Assembly: GCA_014529385.2 (NCBI GenBank)
Contig: CM043950.1
Span: 67,338,935 to 67,402,934, forward strand
DNA from: Adiantum capillus-veneris
Lineage: Eukaryota; Streptophyta; Polypodiopsida; Polypodiales; Pteridaceae
Direction of reading: 5' to 3'
Length of the DNA: 64,000 nt
Below are positions 21,201 to 34,299 of this stretch, one piece after another (position 1 is the first letter of the stretch; each line of letters begins with the position of its first letter). The notes below the pieces were generated by a model, which worked only from the letters and a program-made list of their open reading frames with translations, was not told where the DNA came from and did not search any database. The position numbers and the translations under genes were made by a program.

Positions 21201-24200
21201 AATGTATACCCCCCATGTACAAAACATCCTAGGTTTAAGGTATTTCGATGAAGCCTAGCATCTTGGAGACATGGTGCAGCTTGCTTCTCTTCCTTTTTCG
21301 AAGGAGCCTATCTTGGACAAATGGTGGAGCATCCTTCTCTCCATGTTTCAATGGACCCTAGCTTGGACAAGTGGTGGAACTTTGCTTCTCTCTATGATTC
21401 AATAGAGTTTGCTTGGACAAGTGGTGGACCTTGGAACCAAACCCCCATGTAAAACCTATCATGGTCACTCCAAGTGGTGAGAAAGAATAACCTTTAAGAT
21501 ATAGCCTTATATGTTGGACAAATGGTGGACCTTAACACCGAAATATTCTTAATATAATGACATAGAGTGTAAAAGTGGTGAATCTTGAGACAAAACCACT
21601 CGTGCTACTAGCGATAATAGCTTGGACAAGTGGTGGACCTTGAACGTAAATCCCCCATGTTTCAATAGACTTAGCTTCGACAAATGGTGGAGCATCGTTA
21701 TCTCCATGTTTCAATGGAGCCTAGCTTGGACAAGTGGTAGACCTTTGTTTCTCTCAATGTTTCAATAGAGTTATCTTGGACAAGTGGTGGACCTTGGAAC
21801 CAAACCCCCATGTAAAACCTATCATGGTCACTCCAAGTGGGAAGAAAGTATAACCGTTAAGATATATCCTTATATGTTGGACAAATGGTGGACCTTAACA
21901 CCGAAATATTCTTAATATAATGACATAGAGTGTAAAAGTGGTGAATCTTGAGACAAAACCACTCGTGCTACTAGCGATAATAGCTTGGACAAGTGGTGGA
22001 CCTTGAACATGAATCCCTCATGTTTCAATAGACTTAGCTTCGACAAATGTTGGAGCATCGTTCTCTCCATGTTTCAATGGAGCCTAGCTTGGACAAGTGG
22101 TGGATCTTTGTTTCTCTCTATGTTTCAATAGAGTTCGCTTGGACAAGTGGTGGACCTTGGAACCAAACCCCCATGTAAAACCTATCATGTTCACTCCAAT
22201 TGGTGAGAAACAATAACCTTAATGATATATCCTTATAGGTTGGACAATTGGTGGACCTTAACACCCAGATATTCTTAATATAATGCCATAGAGTGAAAAA
22301 GTGGTGAATCTTGAGAGCAAACCACTCATGCAACTAGCGATAATAGGTTACACAAGTGGTGGACCTTGACTGTAAACCCCCCATTCTACAAAATATCGTG
22401 GGTTTAAGGTATTTAGATGGATCCTAGCATCTTGGAGACATGGTGCACCTTGCTTCTCTTCATGTTTCAATGGAGCCTATCTTGTACAAATGGTGGAGAA
22501 TCCTTCTCTCCATGTTTCAATGGACCCTAGCTTGCACAAGTGGTGGACCTTTGCTTCTCTCTATGTTTCAATAGAGTTAGCTTGGACAAGTGGTGGACCT
22601 TGGAACCAAACCCCCATGTAAAACCTATCATGGTCACTCACTCCAAGTGGTAAGAAAGAATAACTTTTAAGATAAAACTTATAGGTTGGACAAGTGGTGG
22701 ACTTAACACCCACATATTCTTATATAAGACATAGAGTGGAAAAGTGGTGAATCTTGAGACCAAACCACTCTGCTACTAGCGATAAAATAGCTTGGACAAG
22801 TGGTGCCCCTTGAATGTAAACCCCCCATCTACAAAATATCGTGGGTTTAAGGTATTTCGATGGAGCCTAGCATCTGGAGACATGGGTAGCTTGCTTCTCT
22901 CCATGTTTCAATGGAGCCTAATCTTGGGCCAAATGGTTGGAGCATCCTTCTCTCCATGTTTCAATGGACCCTAGCTTGGACAAGTGGTGGACCTTACGGA
23001 AACAAACCCCCATGTAAAACCTATCATGGTCACTCCAAGTGGTGAGAAAAAGAATAACCTTTAAGATGTAGCCTTATAGGTTGACCAAGTGGTGACCTTA
23101 ACAAACCAAATATTCTTAATATAATGACTATAGAGTGGAAAAAGTGGTGAATCTTGAAGACAAAACCACTCATGCTACTACCAATAATAGCTTGGACAAG
23201 TTTTGGACGGTACCTTGAACATAAATCCCCCATGTTTCAATAGACTTACTTCGACAAATGGTGGAGCATCGTTCTCTCCATGTTTCAATGGAGCCTAGCT
23301 TGGACAAGTGGTGGGACCTTTGTTTCTCTGTATGTTTCAATAGAGTTAGCTTGACAAGTGGTGGACCTTGGAACCAAACCCCCATGTAAAACCTATCATG
23401 GTCACTCCAAGTGGTGAGAAAGAATAACCTTAAGATATAGCCTATAGGTTGGACAAGTGGTGGACCTTAACCACCCAGATATTCTTAATATAATGGCATA
23501 GAGTGGAAAAGTGGTGAATCTTGAGACCAAACCACTCATGCTACTAGCAATTATAGCTTGGACAAGTGGTGGACCTTGAATGTAAACCCCCCATCTACAA
23601 AATATCGTGGGTTTAGTATTTCGATGGAGCCTAGCATCTTGGAGACATGGTGCACCGTCTCTCTCATGTTTCAATGGAGCCTATCTTGTACAAATGGTGG
23701 AGCATCCTTCTCTCCATGTTTCAATGGACCCAAGCTTGGACAAGTGGTGGACCTTTGCTTCTCTCTATAATCAATAGAGTAGCTTGGACAAGTGGTGGAC
23801 CTTGAACCAAACCCGATGTAAAACCTATCATGGTCACTCCAAGTGGTAAGAAAGAATAACCTTTAAGATATAGCCTTATAGGTTGGACAAGTGGTGGACC
23901 TTAACACCCAGATATTCTTAAATAATGACATAGAGTGATAAAAGTAGTGAATCTTGAGACAAACCCACTATGCTACTAGCGATAATAGCTTGGACAAGTG
24001 GTGGACCTTGAACGTAAACCTCCTGCATGTATTCATGGAGCTAGCTTCTACAAATGGTGGAGCATCCTTCTCTCCATGTTTCAATGGAGCCTAGCTTAGA
24101 CAAGTGGTGGACCTTTGCTTCTCTCTATGTTTCAATAGAGTTAGCTTGGACAAGTGGAGGACCTTGGAACCAAACCCCCATGTAAAAACCTATCATGGTC

Positions 24201-27200
24201 ACTCCAAGTGGTTAAGAAAGAATAACCTTAAGATGTAGCCTTATAGGTTGGACAAGTGGTGGACCTTAACACCCACATATTCTTAATATAATGACATAGA
24301 GTGAAAAAGTGGTGAATCTTGAGACCAAACCACTGTGGCTACTAGCAATAATAGCTTGGACAAGTGGTTGGACCTTGAATGTAAACCCCTCATCGCAACA
24401 TATCGTGGGTTTAATGTATTTCGATGGAGCCTAGCATCTTGGAGACATGGTGGAGCTTGCTTATCGTCATGTTTCAATGGAGCCTATCTTGGGACAAATG
24501 GTGGACCATCCTTCTCTCCATGTTTCAATGGAGCCTAGCTTGGACAAGTGTTGGACCTTTGCCTTCTCTATGTTTTAATAGAGTTAGCTTGGACAAGTGG
24601 TGGACCTTGGAACAAACCCCCATGTAAAACCTATCATGGTCACTCCAAGTGGTAAGAAAGAAATAACCTTTAAGATATAAGCCTATAGGTTGGACAAGTG
24701 GTGGACCTTAACACCCACATATTCTTAATATAATGACATAGAGTGAAAAAGTGGTGAATCTTGAGACCAAACCACTCAGGCTACTAGCGATAATAGCTTG
24801 GACAAGTGGTTGGCCCTTGAATGTAAACCCCCCATCTATTTCAATAAGCCTATATCTTGCAATGGGTAGCTTTCTTCTCTTTTCATGGAGCCTATCTTGG
24901 AGACATGGTGAGCTTCCTTCTCTCCATGTTTCAATGGAGCCTAGCTTGGACAAATGGTGGACCTTCCTTTCTCTCCATGTTTCAATGGACCCTAGCTTGA
25001 CAAGTGGGACCTTTGCTTCTCTCTATGTTTCAATAGAGTTTGCTTGGACAAGTGGTGGACCTTGGAACCAAACCCCATGTAAAACCTATCATGGTCACTC
25101 CAAGTGGTGAGAAAGAATAACCTTTAAGATATAGCCTTATAGGTTGGACAAGTGGTGGACCTTAACACCCACATATTCTTAATAAAATGACATAGAGTGA
25201 AAAAGTGGTGAATCTTTGAGACAAAACCACTCATGCTACTAGCGATAATAACTGGGACAATGGTGACCTTGAACGAAAACCCCCCATGTTTCAATAGACT
25301 TAGCTTGGACAAATGGTGGAGCATCCTTCTCTCCATGTTTCAATGGAGCCTAGCTTGGACAAGTGGTGGACCTTTGTTTCTCTCTATGTTTCAATAGAGT
25401 TAGCTTGGACAAGTGGTGGACCTTGGAACCAAACCCCCATGTAAAACCTATCATGGTCACTCCAAGTGGTAAGAAAGAATAACCTTAATGATGTAGCCTT
25501 ATAGGTTGGACAAGTGGTGGACCTTAACACCCACATATTCTTAATATAATGACATAGAGTGGAAAAGTGGTGAATCTTGAGACCAAACCACTCTACTACT
25601 AGCAATAATAGCTTGGACAAGTGGTGGACCTTGAATGTAAACCCCTCATCTACGAAATATCGTGGGTTTAATGTTTTAGATGGAGCCTAGCATCTTGGAG
25701 ACATGGTGCACCTTGCTTCTCTCATGTTTCAATGGAGCCTATCTTGGACAAATGGTGGAGCATCCTTCTCTCCATGTTTCAATGGACCCTAGCTTGGACA
25801 AGTGGTGGACCTTTGCTTCTCTCTCTGTTTCAATAGAGTTAGCTTGGACAAGTGGTGGACCTTGGAACCAAACCCCCATGTAAAACCTATCATGGTCACT
25901 CCAAGTGGTAAGAAAGAATAACCTTTAAGATATAGCCTTATATAGTTGGACAAGTGGTGGACCTTAACACCCACATATTCTTAATAATAAGACATAGAGT
26001 GGAAAAGTGATGAATCTTGAGACAAAACCACTCATGCTACTAGCGATAATAGCTTGGACAAGTGGTGGCCCTTGAATGTAAACCCCCCATGTACGAAATA
26101 TCGTGGGTTTAAGGTATTTCGATGAAGCCTAGCATTTTGGAGACATGGTGCAGCTTGCTTCTCTTCATGTTTCAATGGAGTCTATCTTGGACAAATGGTG
26201 GAGCATCCTTCTCTCCATGTTTCAATGGACCCTAGCTTGGACAAGTGGTGGACCTTTGCTTCTCTCTATGTTTCAATAGAGTTAGCTTGGACAAGTGGTG
26301 GACCTTGAAACCAAACCCCCATGTAAAACCTATCATGGTCACTCCAAGTGGTGGAAAAGAATAACCTTTAAGATATAGCCTTATAGGTTGGACAAGTGTG
26401 TGGACCTTAACACCCAAATATTCTTAATATAATGACATAGAGTGAAAAAGTGGTGAATCTTGAGATAAAACCACTATGCTACTAGCGATAATAGCTTGGA
26501 CAAGTGTGGACCTTGAACGTAAACCCCCCATGTTTCAATAGACTTAGCTTGGACAAATGGTGGAGCATCTTCTCTCCATGTTTCAATGGACCCTAGCTTG
26601 GACAAGTGGTGGACCTTTGTTTTCTCTATGTTTCAATAGAGTTAGCTTGGACAAGTGGTGGACCTTGGAACCAAACCCCCATGTAAAACCTATCATGGTC
26701 ACTCCAAGTGGTAAGAAAGAATAACCTTTAAGATGTAGCCTTATAGGTTGGACAAGTGGTGGACCTTAACACCCACATATTCTTAATATAATGACATAGA
26801 GTGGAAAATGTGAATCTTGAGACCAAACCACTCAGGCTACTAGCAATAATAGCTTGGACAAGTGGTGGACCTTGAATGTAAACCCCTCATCTACGAAATA
26901 TCGTGGGTTTAATGTATTTCGATGGAGCCTAGCATCTTGGAGACATGGTGCAACTTGCTTCTCTTCATTTTCAATGGAGCCTATCTTGGACAAATGGTGG
27001 AGCATCCTTCTCTCCATGTTTCAATGGACCCTAGCTTGGACAAGTGGTGGACCTTTGCTTCTCTCTATGATTCAATAGAGTTTTCTTGGACACGTGGTGG
27101 ACCTTGGAACCAAACCCCCATGTAAAACCTATCATGGTCACTCCAAGTGGTGAGAAAGAATAACCTTTAAGAAATAGCCTTATAGGTTGGACAAGTGGTG

Positions 27201-30200
27201 GACCTTAACACCCAAATATTCCTAATATAATGACATAGAGTAAAAAAGTGATAAATCTTGAGACAAAACCACTCCTACTACTAGCGATAATAGGTTGGAC
27301 AAGTGGTGGACCTTGAACGTAAACCCCCCATGTTTCAATAGACTTAGCTTCGACATATGGTGGAGCTCTCTCCATGTTTCAATGGAGCCTAGCTTGGACA
27401 ACTGCTGGACCTTTGTTTCTCTCTGTGTTTCAATAGAGTTAGCTTGGACAAGTGGTGGACCTTGGAACCAATCCCCCATGTAAAATCTACCATGGTCACT
27501 CCAAGTGGTGAGAAAGAATAACCTTAATGATATATCCTTATAGGTTGGACAAGTGGTGGACTTTAACACCCACATATTCTTAATATAATGGCATAGAGTG
27601 GAAAAGTGGTGAATCTTGAGAGAAAAGCAATCATGCTACTAGAGATAATAGGTTGGACAAGTGGTGGACCTTGAATGTAATCCCCCCATCTACGAAATAT
27701 CCTGGGTTTAAGGTATTTAGATGGAGCCTAGCATCTTGGAGACATGGTACACCTTGCTTCTCTTCATGTTTCAATGGAGCCTATCTTGGACAAATAGTGG
27801 AGCATCCTTCTCTCCATGTTTCAATGGACCCTAGCTTGGACAAGTGCTGGACCTTTTCTTCGCTCTATGTTTCCATAGAGTTAGCTTGGACAAGTGGTGG
27901 ACCTTGGAACGAAACCCCAATGTAAAACCTATCATGGTCACTCCAAGTCGTGACAAAGAATAACCTTTAAGATATAGTCTTATAGGTTGGACAAGTGGTG
28001 GACCTTAACACCCAAATATTCTTAACATAATGACATCGAGTGAAAAAGTGGTGAATCTTGAGACAAAACAACTCATGCTACTAGCGGTAATAGCTTGGAA
28101 ATGTGGTGGACCTTGAACGTAAACCCCCCATGTTTCAATAGAGTTAGCTTCGACAAATCGTGGAGCATCCTTCTCTCCATGTTTCAATGGAGCCTAGCTT
28201 GGACAAGTGGTGGACCTTTTCTTCTCTCTATGATTCAATAAAGTTAGCTTGGACAAGTGGTGGACCTTGGAACCAAACCCCCATGTAAAACCAATCATGG
28301 TCACTCCAAGTGGTACGAAAGAATAACCTTTAATATGTAGCCTTATAGGTTTGACAAGTGGTGGACTTTAACACCCACATATTTTTAATATAATGACATA
28401 GAGTGGAAAAGTGGTGAATCTTGAGACCAAACCACTCAGGCTACTACCAATAATAGCTTGGACAAGTGTTGGACCTTGAATGTAAACCCCTCATCTATGA
28501 CATATCGTGGGTTTAATGTTTTTCGATGGAGCCTAGCATCTTGGAGACATGGTGCAGCTTGCCGCTCGTCATGTTTCAATGGAGCCTATCTTGGACAAAT
28601 GGTAGAGCATCCTTCTTTCCATGTTTCAATATAGCCTAGCTTGGAAAAGTGCTGCACCTTTGCTTCTCTCTCTGTTTCAATAGAGTTAGCTTGGACAAGT
28701 GGTGGAGCTTGGAACCAAACCCCCATGTAAAACCTATCATGGTCACTCCAAGTGGTAAGAAAGAATAACCTTTAAGATATGCATTTATAGGTTGGACAAG
28801 TGGTGGACCTTAACACCCACATATTCTTAATATAATGACATAGAGTGGAAAAGTGGTGAATCTTGAGATAAAACCACTCATGCTACTAGCGATAATAGCT
28901 TGGACAAGTGGTGGCCCTTTAATGTAAACAACCCATGTACAAAATATCCGGGGTTTAAGGTATTTCAATATAGCCTAGCATCTTGGAGACCTTGGAACCA
29001 CACCCCCATGTAAAACCAATCATGGTCACTCCAAGTGGTACGAAAGAATAACCTTTAAGATGTAGCCTTATAGGTTTGACAAGTGGTGGACCTTAACACC
29101 CACATATTTTTAATATAATGACATAGAGTGGAAAAGTGGTGAATCTTGAGACCAAACCACGCAGGCTACTACCAATAATAGCTTGGACAAGTGTTGGACC
29201 TTGAATGTAAACCCCTCATCTACAACATATCGTGGGTTTAATGTTTTTGGATGGAGCCTAGCATCTTGGAGACATGGTGCATCTTGCTTCTCTTCATTTT
29301 TCAATGGAGCCTATCTTGGACAAATGCTGGAGCATCCTTCTCTCCATGTTTCAATGGACCCTAGCTTGGACAAATGGTGGACCTTTGCTTCTCTCTATGA
29401 TTCAATAGAGTTAGCTTGGACAAGTGGTGGACCTTGGAACCAAACCCCCATGTAAAACCTATCATGGTCACTCCAAGTGGTGAGAAAGAATAACCTTTAA
29501 GATATAGCCTTATAGGTTGGACAAATGGTTAACCTTAACACCGAAATATTCTTAAGATAATGACATAGAGTGGAAAAGTGGTGAATCTTGAGACAAAACC
29601 ACTCATGCTACTAGCGATAATAGCTTGGACAAGTGGTGGACCTTGAACGTAAACCTCCCATGTTTCGATCGAGTTAGCTTCGACAAATGATGGAGCATCC
29701 TTCTATGTTTCAATAGAGTTGGCTTGGACAAGTGGTGGACCTTGGAACCAAACCCCCATGTAAAACCTATCATGTTCACTCCAAGTGGTGAGAAAGAATA
29801 ACCTTAATGATATATCCTTATAGGTTGGACAAGTGGTGGACCTTAACACCCAGATATTCTTAATATAATGGCAAAGAGTGGAAAAGTGGTGAATCTTGAG
29901 ACCAAACCACTCATGCTACTAGCGATAATAGGTTGGACAAGTGGTGGACCTTGAATGTAAACACCCCATCTACAAAATATCGTGGGTTTAAGGTATTTAG
30001 ATGGAGCCTAGCATCTTGGAGACATGGTGCACCTTGCTTCTCTTCATGTTTCAATGGAGCCTATCTTGGACAAATGGTGGAGCATCCTTCTCTCCATGTT
30101 TCAATGGACCCTAGCTTGCACAAGTGGTGGACTTTTGCTTCTCTCTATGTTTCAATAGAAATAGCTTGGACAAGTGGTGGACCTTGGAACCAAACCCCAA

Positions 30201-31440
30201 TGTAAAACCTATCATGGTCACTCCAAGACATGAGAAAGAATAACCTTTAAGATATAGCCTTATAGGTTGGACAAGTGGTGGACCTTAACACCTAGATATC
30301 CTTAATATAATGACATATATAGAGTGATAAAGTGTTGAATCTTGAGACCAAACCACTCATGCTACTAGTGGTAATAGCTTGGACAAGTGGTGGACCTTGA
30401 ACGTAAACCTCCCATGTTTCAATCGAGTTAGCTTCGACAAATGATGGAGCATCCTTCTATGTTTCAATAGAGTTAGCTTGGACAAGTGGTGGACCTTGGA
30501 ACCAAACCCCCATGTAAAACCTACCATGTTCACTCCAAGTGGTGAGAAAGAATAACCTTAATGATATAGCCTTATAGGTTGGACAAGTGGTGGACCTTAA
30601 CACCCAGATCTTCTTAATATAATGACATAGAGTGGAAAAGTGGTGAATCTTGAGATCAAACCACTCATGCTACTAGTGATAATAGGTTGGACAAGTGGTG
30701 GACCTTGAATGTAAACCCCCCATGTACAAAATATCATGGGTTTAAGGTATTTCAATGGAGCCTAGCATTTTGGAGACATGGTGCAGCTTGCTTCTCTTCA
30801 TGTTTCAATGGAACCTGGCTTGGACAAATGGTGGAGCATCCTTCTCTCCATGTTTCAATGGAGCCTAGCTTGGACAAGTGGTGGACCTTTGATTCTCTCT
30901 ATGTTTCAATAGAGTTAGCTTGGACAAGTGGTGGACCTTGGAACCAAACCCCTATGTAAAACCTATCATGTGCATTCCAAGTGGTGAAATAATACCATTT
31001 AAGATATAGCCTTATAGGTTGGACAAGTGGTGGACCTTAACACCCAGATCTTCTTAATATAATGACATAGAGTGGAAAAGTGGTGAATCTTGAGACCAAA
31101 CCACTCATGCTACTAGGGTAATAGGTTGGACAAGTGGTGGACCTTGAATTTAAACCTCCCATGTTTCAATAGGTTAGGTTCGACAAATGATGGAGCATCC
31201 TTCTCTCCATGTTTCAATGGAGCCTAGCTTGGACAAGTGGTGGACCTTTGCTTCTTTCCATTGTCTAGATGAGCTTTCCATGTTGTCTAGAGCTCGAATC
31301 TCTCCATGTTGTGTAGAGCTGAGCTTGGACAAGTGGTGGACCTTACTTCTTCCTCCCCTTAGTTTACTAGCTTAAAAGATTACTATGTATACTTGCTTAG
31401 ATCTAACTTGAACAAGTGGTGGACCTTGTATTCACACAAA
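18300..31440 (+). repeat. Large satellite-like array B built on the 20-bp core TTGGACAAGTGGTGGACCTT
   Basis: About 13 kb of tandem sequence. Near-identical copies of the 20-bp core recur at roughly 50-bp steps, with less conserved spacers such as CCATGTTTCAATGGAGCCTA and CCAAACCCCCATGTAAAACC. These monomers form longer units: the landmark CTTGGAGACATGGTGCA recurs mostly at about 443-bp or about 800-bp intervals (for example 20378, 20820, 21263, and 26140, 26937, 27735, 28537). All cores point the same way. Repeated 60-90-codon open stretches arise because the units are nearly identical; they start at TTG, not ATG, and I do not regard them as genes. Confidence 0.9.
18590..18775. repeat. AT-rich short tandem repeat
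   Basis: Several imperfect copies of a unit of about 24 bp containing AAATTTAGGCGGGATATTTT, lying between core-motif copies at the start of array B. Confidence 0.75.
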
Positions 31441-31502
31441 CTTAATCCATTACAAAAAAGTATATGTTAAAATAACATTTGGTTTTTTTTGTTTCAGGAA
31501 AG

Positions 31503-32689
31503 ATGGCTCCAAAAAAACAGGTTGCAAGGGTTGCTGTCTCAGTTGACTATACTTGCAATGATCTTAGGAAATGGTATTTGGACATACATGGTATAGAGGG
31601 TGCACAATTTCATAAGGTGCATCTATTTATTGCCAAAAAGGAGAATGACAGCTTGTTTGAAGATGTTGGACAAGTTGTGGAAGCATCTGTCTCTGTAGTT
31701 GATAGTCATCCGAGGTGGAATGCATTGACATTCTAGTTCCAATGAATCTAGAATTTCAACTATCTCCAGGAGCATATGCATTGGAGCGCATGTCTAGAAA
31801 CAAAGAAGAGACAATGTTTTCTCGAGGATGGAAGTTTGCAGAATCAAATCCAAACATCACAGCAGATCAACTTCAAAGCTCCATCATTGCCACACTACAA
31901 CGAAAAAAGGTGAAAGCTTCACGACCACCATCCACAAAGAAGCAAGCAAAAGTGCAAAAAGTAGCAGCTAAGCGAACTAGTTCCATTTTGGATGTAGACA
32001 AGGCATCTTTGGCATCCTCATCAACAGAGGGTTCAATGTCAAAGATGAGAATTGTGGATCCAGATGTTTTAGAAGCTGAGGCCATGAAAGGACAAGAAAA
32101 AGATACAGGTGGAATGAATAAGTACATAAATTATTTTCCTTTCCAATATAGGGAATTTGATATCCCTATTCAAAATTGTTGGCTTGCTCCTGATCACTAT
32201 AATGCACGTATTATGGATAAAAAACACGCTGAAAGTGTGTTATTTGGATTTTCACGGAGTACGACCAAGCCTGCAGCATGTGCATATTTGATGCCTGTTC
32301 GAAATGCAAAATCAAAGAAGGGGACTCCTTTGGCAGTAGAAGAGGTAGAGGAGCAAAAAATTAAAGATTATCATTATTGGATTCTTGATGGGCAGCATTC
32401 AATCTATGCTGCAAAAGTTTTGCTTCACAATGAACAAAACAACAAAGAGATCTTTGAAAGACTGATTAGCGTGTATAAATTTAGAAAGGCTCGCATTGTT
32501 GTGAATGCTCCTCCATTTGTTGCAACTGCTATATCTGCCATTGCAAATGAGGAGGCTCAGGCATTGTATGTCAAGCAACCTTACAGCCAAATATTGAGAC
32601 ATTTACGGAGTCAATGGATCTTCTCAGGACGACCACCAAAGGCAGCAAGTGGAATTGCAGAGGGACATGCATCTCGTGCCGGATGGGAT
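31503..32689 (+). CDS. ParB/DGQHR-like domain protein, 5' coding exon(s), with one frameshift
   Basis: A T-rich GTTTCAG acceptor at 31492-31498 leads to ATG at 31503 (MAPKKQVARVAVSVDYTC). The frame ends at a TAG at 31734. An overlapping frame from about 31705 continues the protein to a GAT/GTAAGT donor at 32690, implying a one-base shift near 31700. The second frame has a Lys-rich, probably nuclear-type linker (KKVKASRPPSTKKQAKVQK), then a domain with FDIPIQNCWLAPDHYNARIM and, at about 32378-32416, YHYWILDGQHSIYAAK. D-G-Q-H-x-x-x-A-A-K matches the ParB/sulfiredoxin-like fold signature (DGQHR). I do not know a named plant gene with this make-up. Confidence 0.6.
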
Positions 32690-32773
32690 GTAAGTTATTT
32701 TCTTTGTCTTTTTGATAGTGTTTAATTAACAAATCTTGCTCAATAGTTTAATTATTTCTCTATTTCTTTTTAG

Positions 32774-34153
32774 GCTTTTCTTCGATTGGCAAGAATGAGT
32801 GCAGCAGCAAGTTGGATTGCTAAACAGGCACACATGGTCACGTACTCTGATTTAGTTTATGATTGCTGGATAGAAATCATTGAAAAGCTAGAAGAGGAGA
32901 ATAAGAAACCCCCAACAACTGTATTTAGATACCTTTGTGGCCTTGAGGAATCAGAGGTAAAGACTATTCAAGAAGAGATTAGAGATGAGAAGATTTTACT
33001 GTCAAAGAGTGCAAAGGATGGTGATGCAACTGACATGTATGATCGAATCAAGCAGTTGAAGCAAGACAAATTGATTCAAGATGCACTTCTTGAAGGCTTC
33101 AACAATTTGAATGAGTCTTCACCATGTAAAGACTGGGAGGAGGTGGTCAAAATGTATAACATCAATGATGTTGTTTATAAAACAATTTTAATGCTATGCG
33201 AGGAATGGATCAGATCTAGTTTGACGCGTGGAACAAAGAAAATGGCTTTTCCAGATGGAGCAATAAAATACATGCAATGGGCAATTCACCTTCAAAAGGA
33301 GAAAACTGAGCCTAGAGATTTGCCATGGTCAATCTATGTGGTGAGCCTACAAATGGAAGGCAATCTCTACTTGATGCGCCACTTCAATAATAAAGTGCCT
33401 ATTGGCTTATGTGTTTTAGATATGACAAAAAACGTTGGAGGCAATTTGAAGTGGAGTGAGGAGACATTTAACAATGCTTTGGATGGGATCTTGGCTATTG
33501 CTGGAGGGTCAACAGATCCTGGATTTGTCTTTCTTGCATTTGTGGATTTCACTAACTTCACAAAATTGCAATGTGCCTTTCACGCCATGGGAGATAATCT
33601 GAGCTACCATTGTTGTGGTGCATTGCATCACTTTCCATCAGCTCCTTGCAAAGGAGCAATTCAATTCCTAACAGTTATTGCCTTCTTGGGACAAGGCAAT
33701 GCATTTGAAGACCTGAGAAGAAGATCAGAGGAACATCCCATGCCAATTGATTGTTCTCTTCTTCAAGTAGCAGATAACGATATGTCAGATTTGCAATATT
33801 TGGAGGCCAAAAAAAGAGCTTTGGTCAAGCACTACATTCGTACATATTGTTTTGAAGACCGCAAGCTTGTTGATGTTTTTGGTGATGGCTCCTTGGTTGC
33901 ACAAGAAGGAATACAACAGAAAAAAGAAGTTATATGCTTAATTGATAGTGTGGAGGAGGCAAAAAACGTGGAGACCATGCTGCTAGACTTTGTTAAGTCT
34001 CATGAAGATATAGAAAAATGGGCTGGACTTCAACAATCCACTTCGCAATCAGATGACATTGTGCCTGTTACAGAGGAGTGCTCTCCACAAAGAGAAGAAG
34101 AACAACAACAACACATCCTCTGTCAATGGAGGACTTTTTGGAAATGGAGACAC
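32774..34153 (+). CDS. Continuation of the ParB-like protein; C-terminal methyltransferase-like motif
   Basis: This exon follows an 84-bp GT-AG intron (32690-32773), in phase. It encodes LRLARMSAAASWIAKQAH, a Glu/Lys-rich helical stretch (possible coiled coil, 32890-33080), a hydrophobic domain (FVFLAFVDFTNFTKLQCAFHAM), and near 33862-33891 KLVDVFGDGSLVAQEG followed by VICLIDSVEEAKNVETML. That last part resembles motif I of beta-class DNA methyltransferases (V-x-D-x-F-x-G-x-G and the downstream acidic strand), where motif I lies C-terminal. No DPPY/NPPY motif IV is visible, so catalysis is doubtful. Bacterial and phage proteins that join a ParB N-domain to such a methylase are known; the comparison is mine. 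A GTATGT donor at 34154 would continue the gene. Confidence 0.55.
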
Positions 34154-34299
34154 GTATGTTTTGAGTTTCTTGTGCATGTTAGTGTTTCTTGTTACTGATT
34201 TGATACTCTTAATGTTAGATTTTGCTTTATATAGTATTGATTGAGTTTGTATTTTTTATCTCAAGCATTCAAGGTTTGAATGTAAATAGTAAATTACTT

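Noticed and set aside
19078-30959. Many near-identical 60-90-codon open stretches (DKWWTLNVN...SLHVSMEPSLDKWWTF type) recurring through array B
   Set aside because: They start at TTG inside the repeat core, follow the tandem unit exactly, appear in shifted forms on both strands, and have no start context or conserved stop-to-start spacing. They are a consequence of the repeat, not a gene family.
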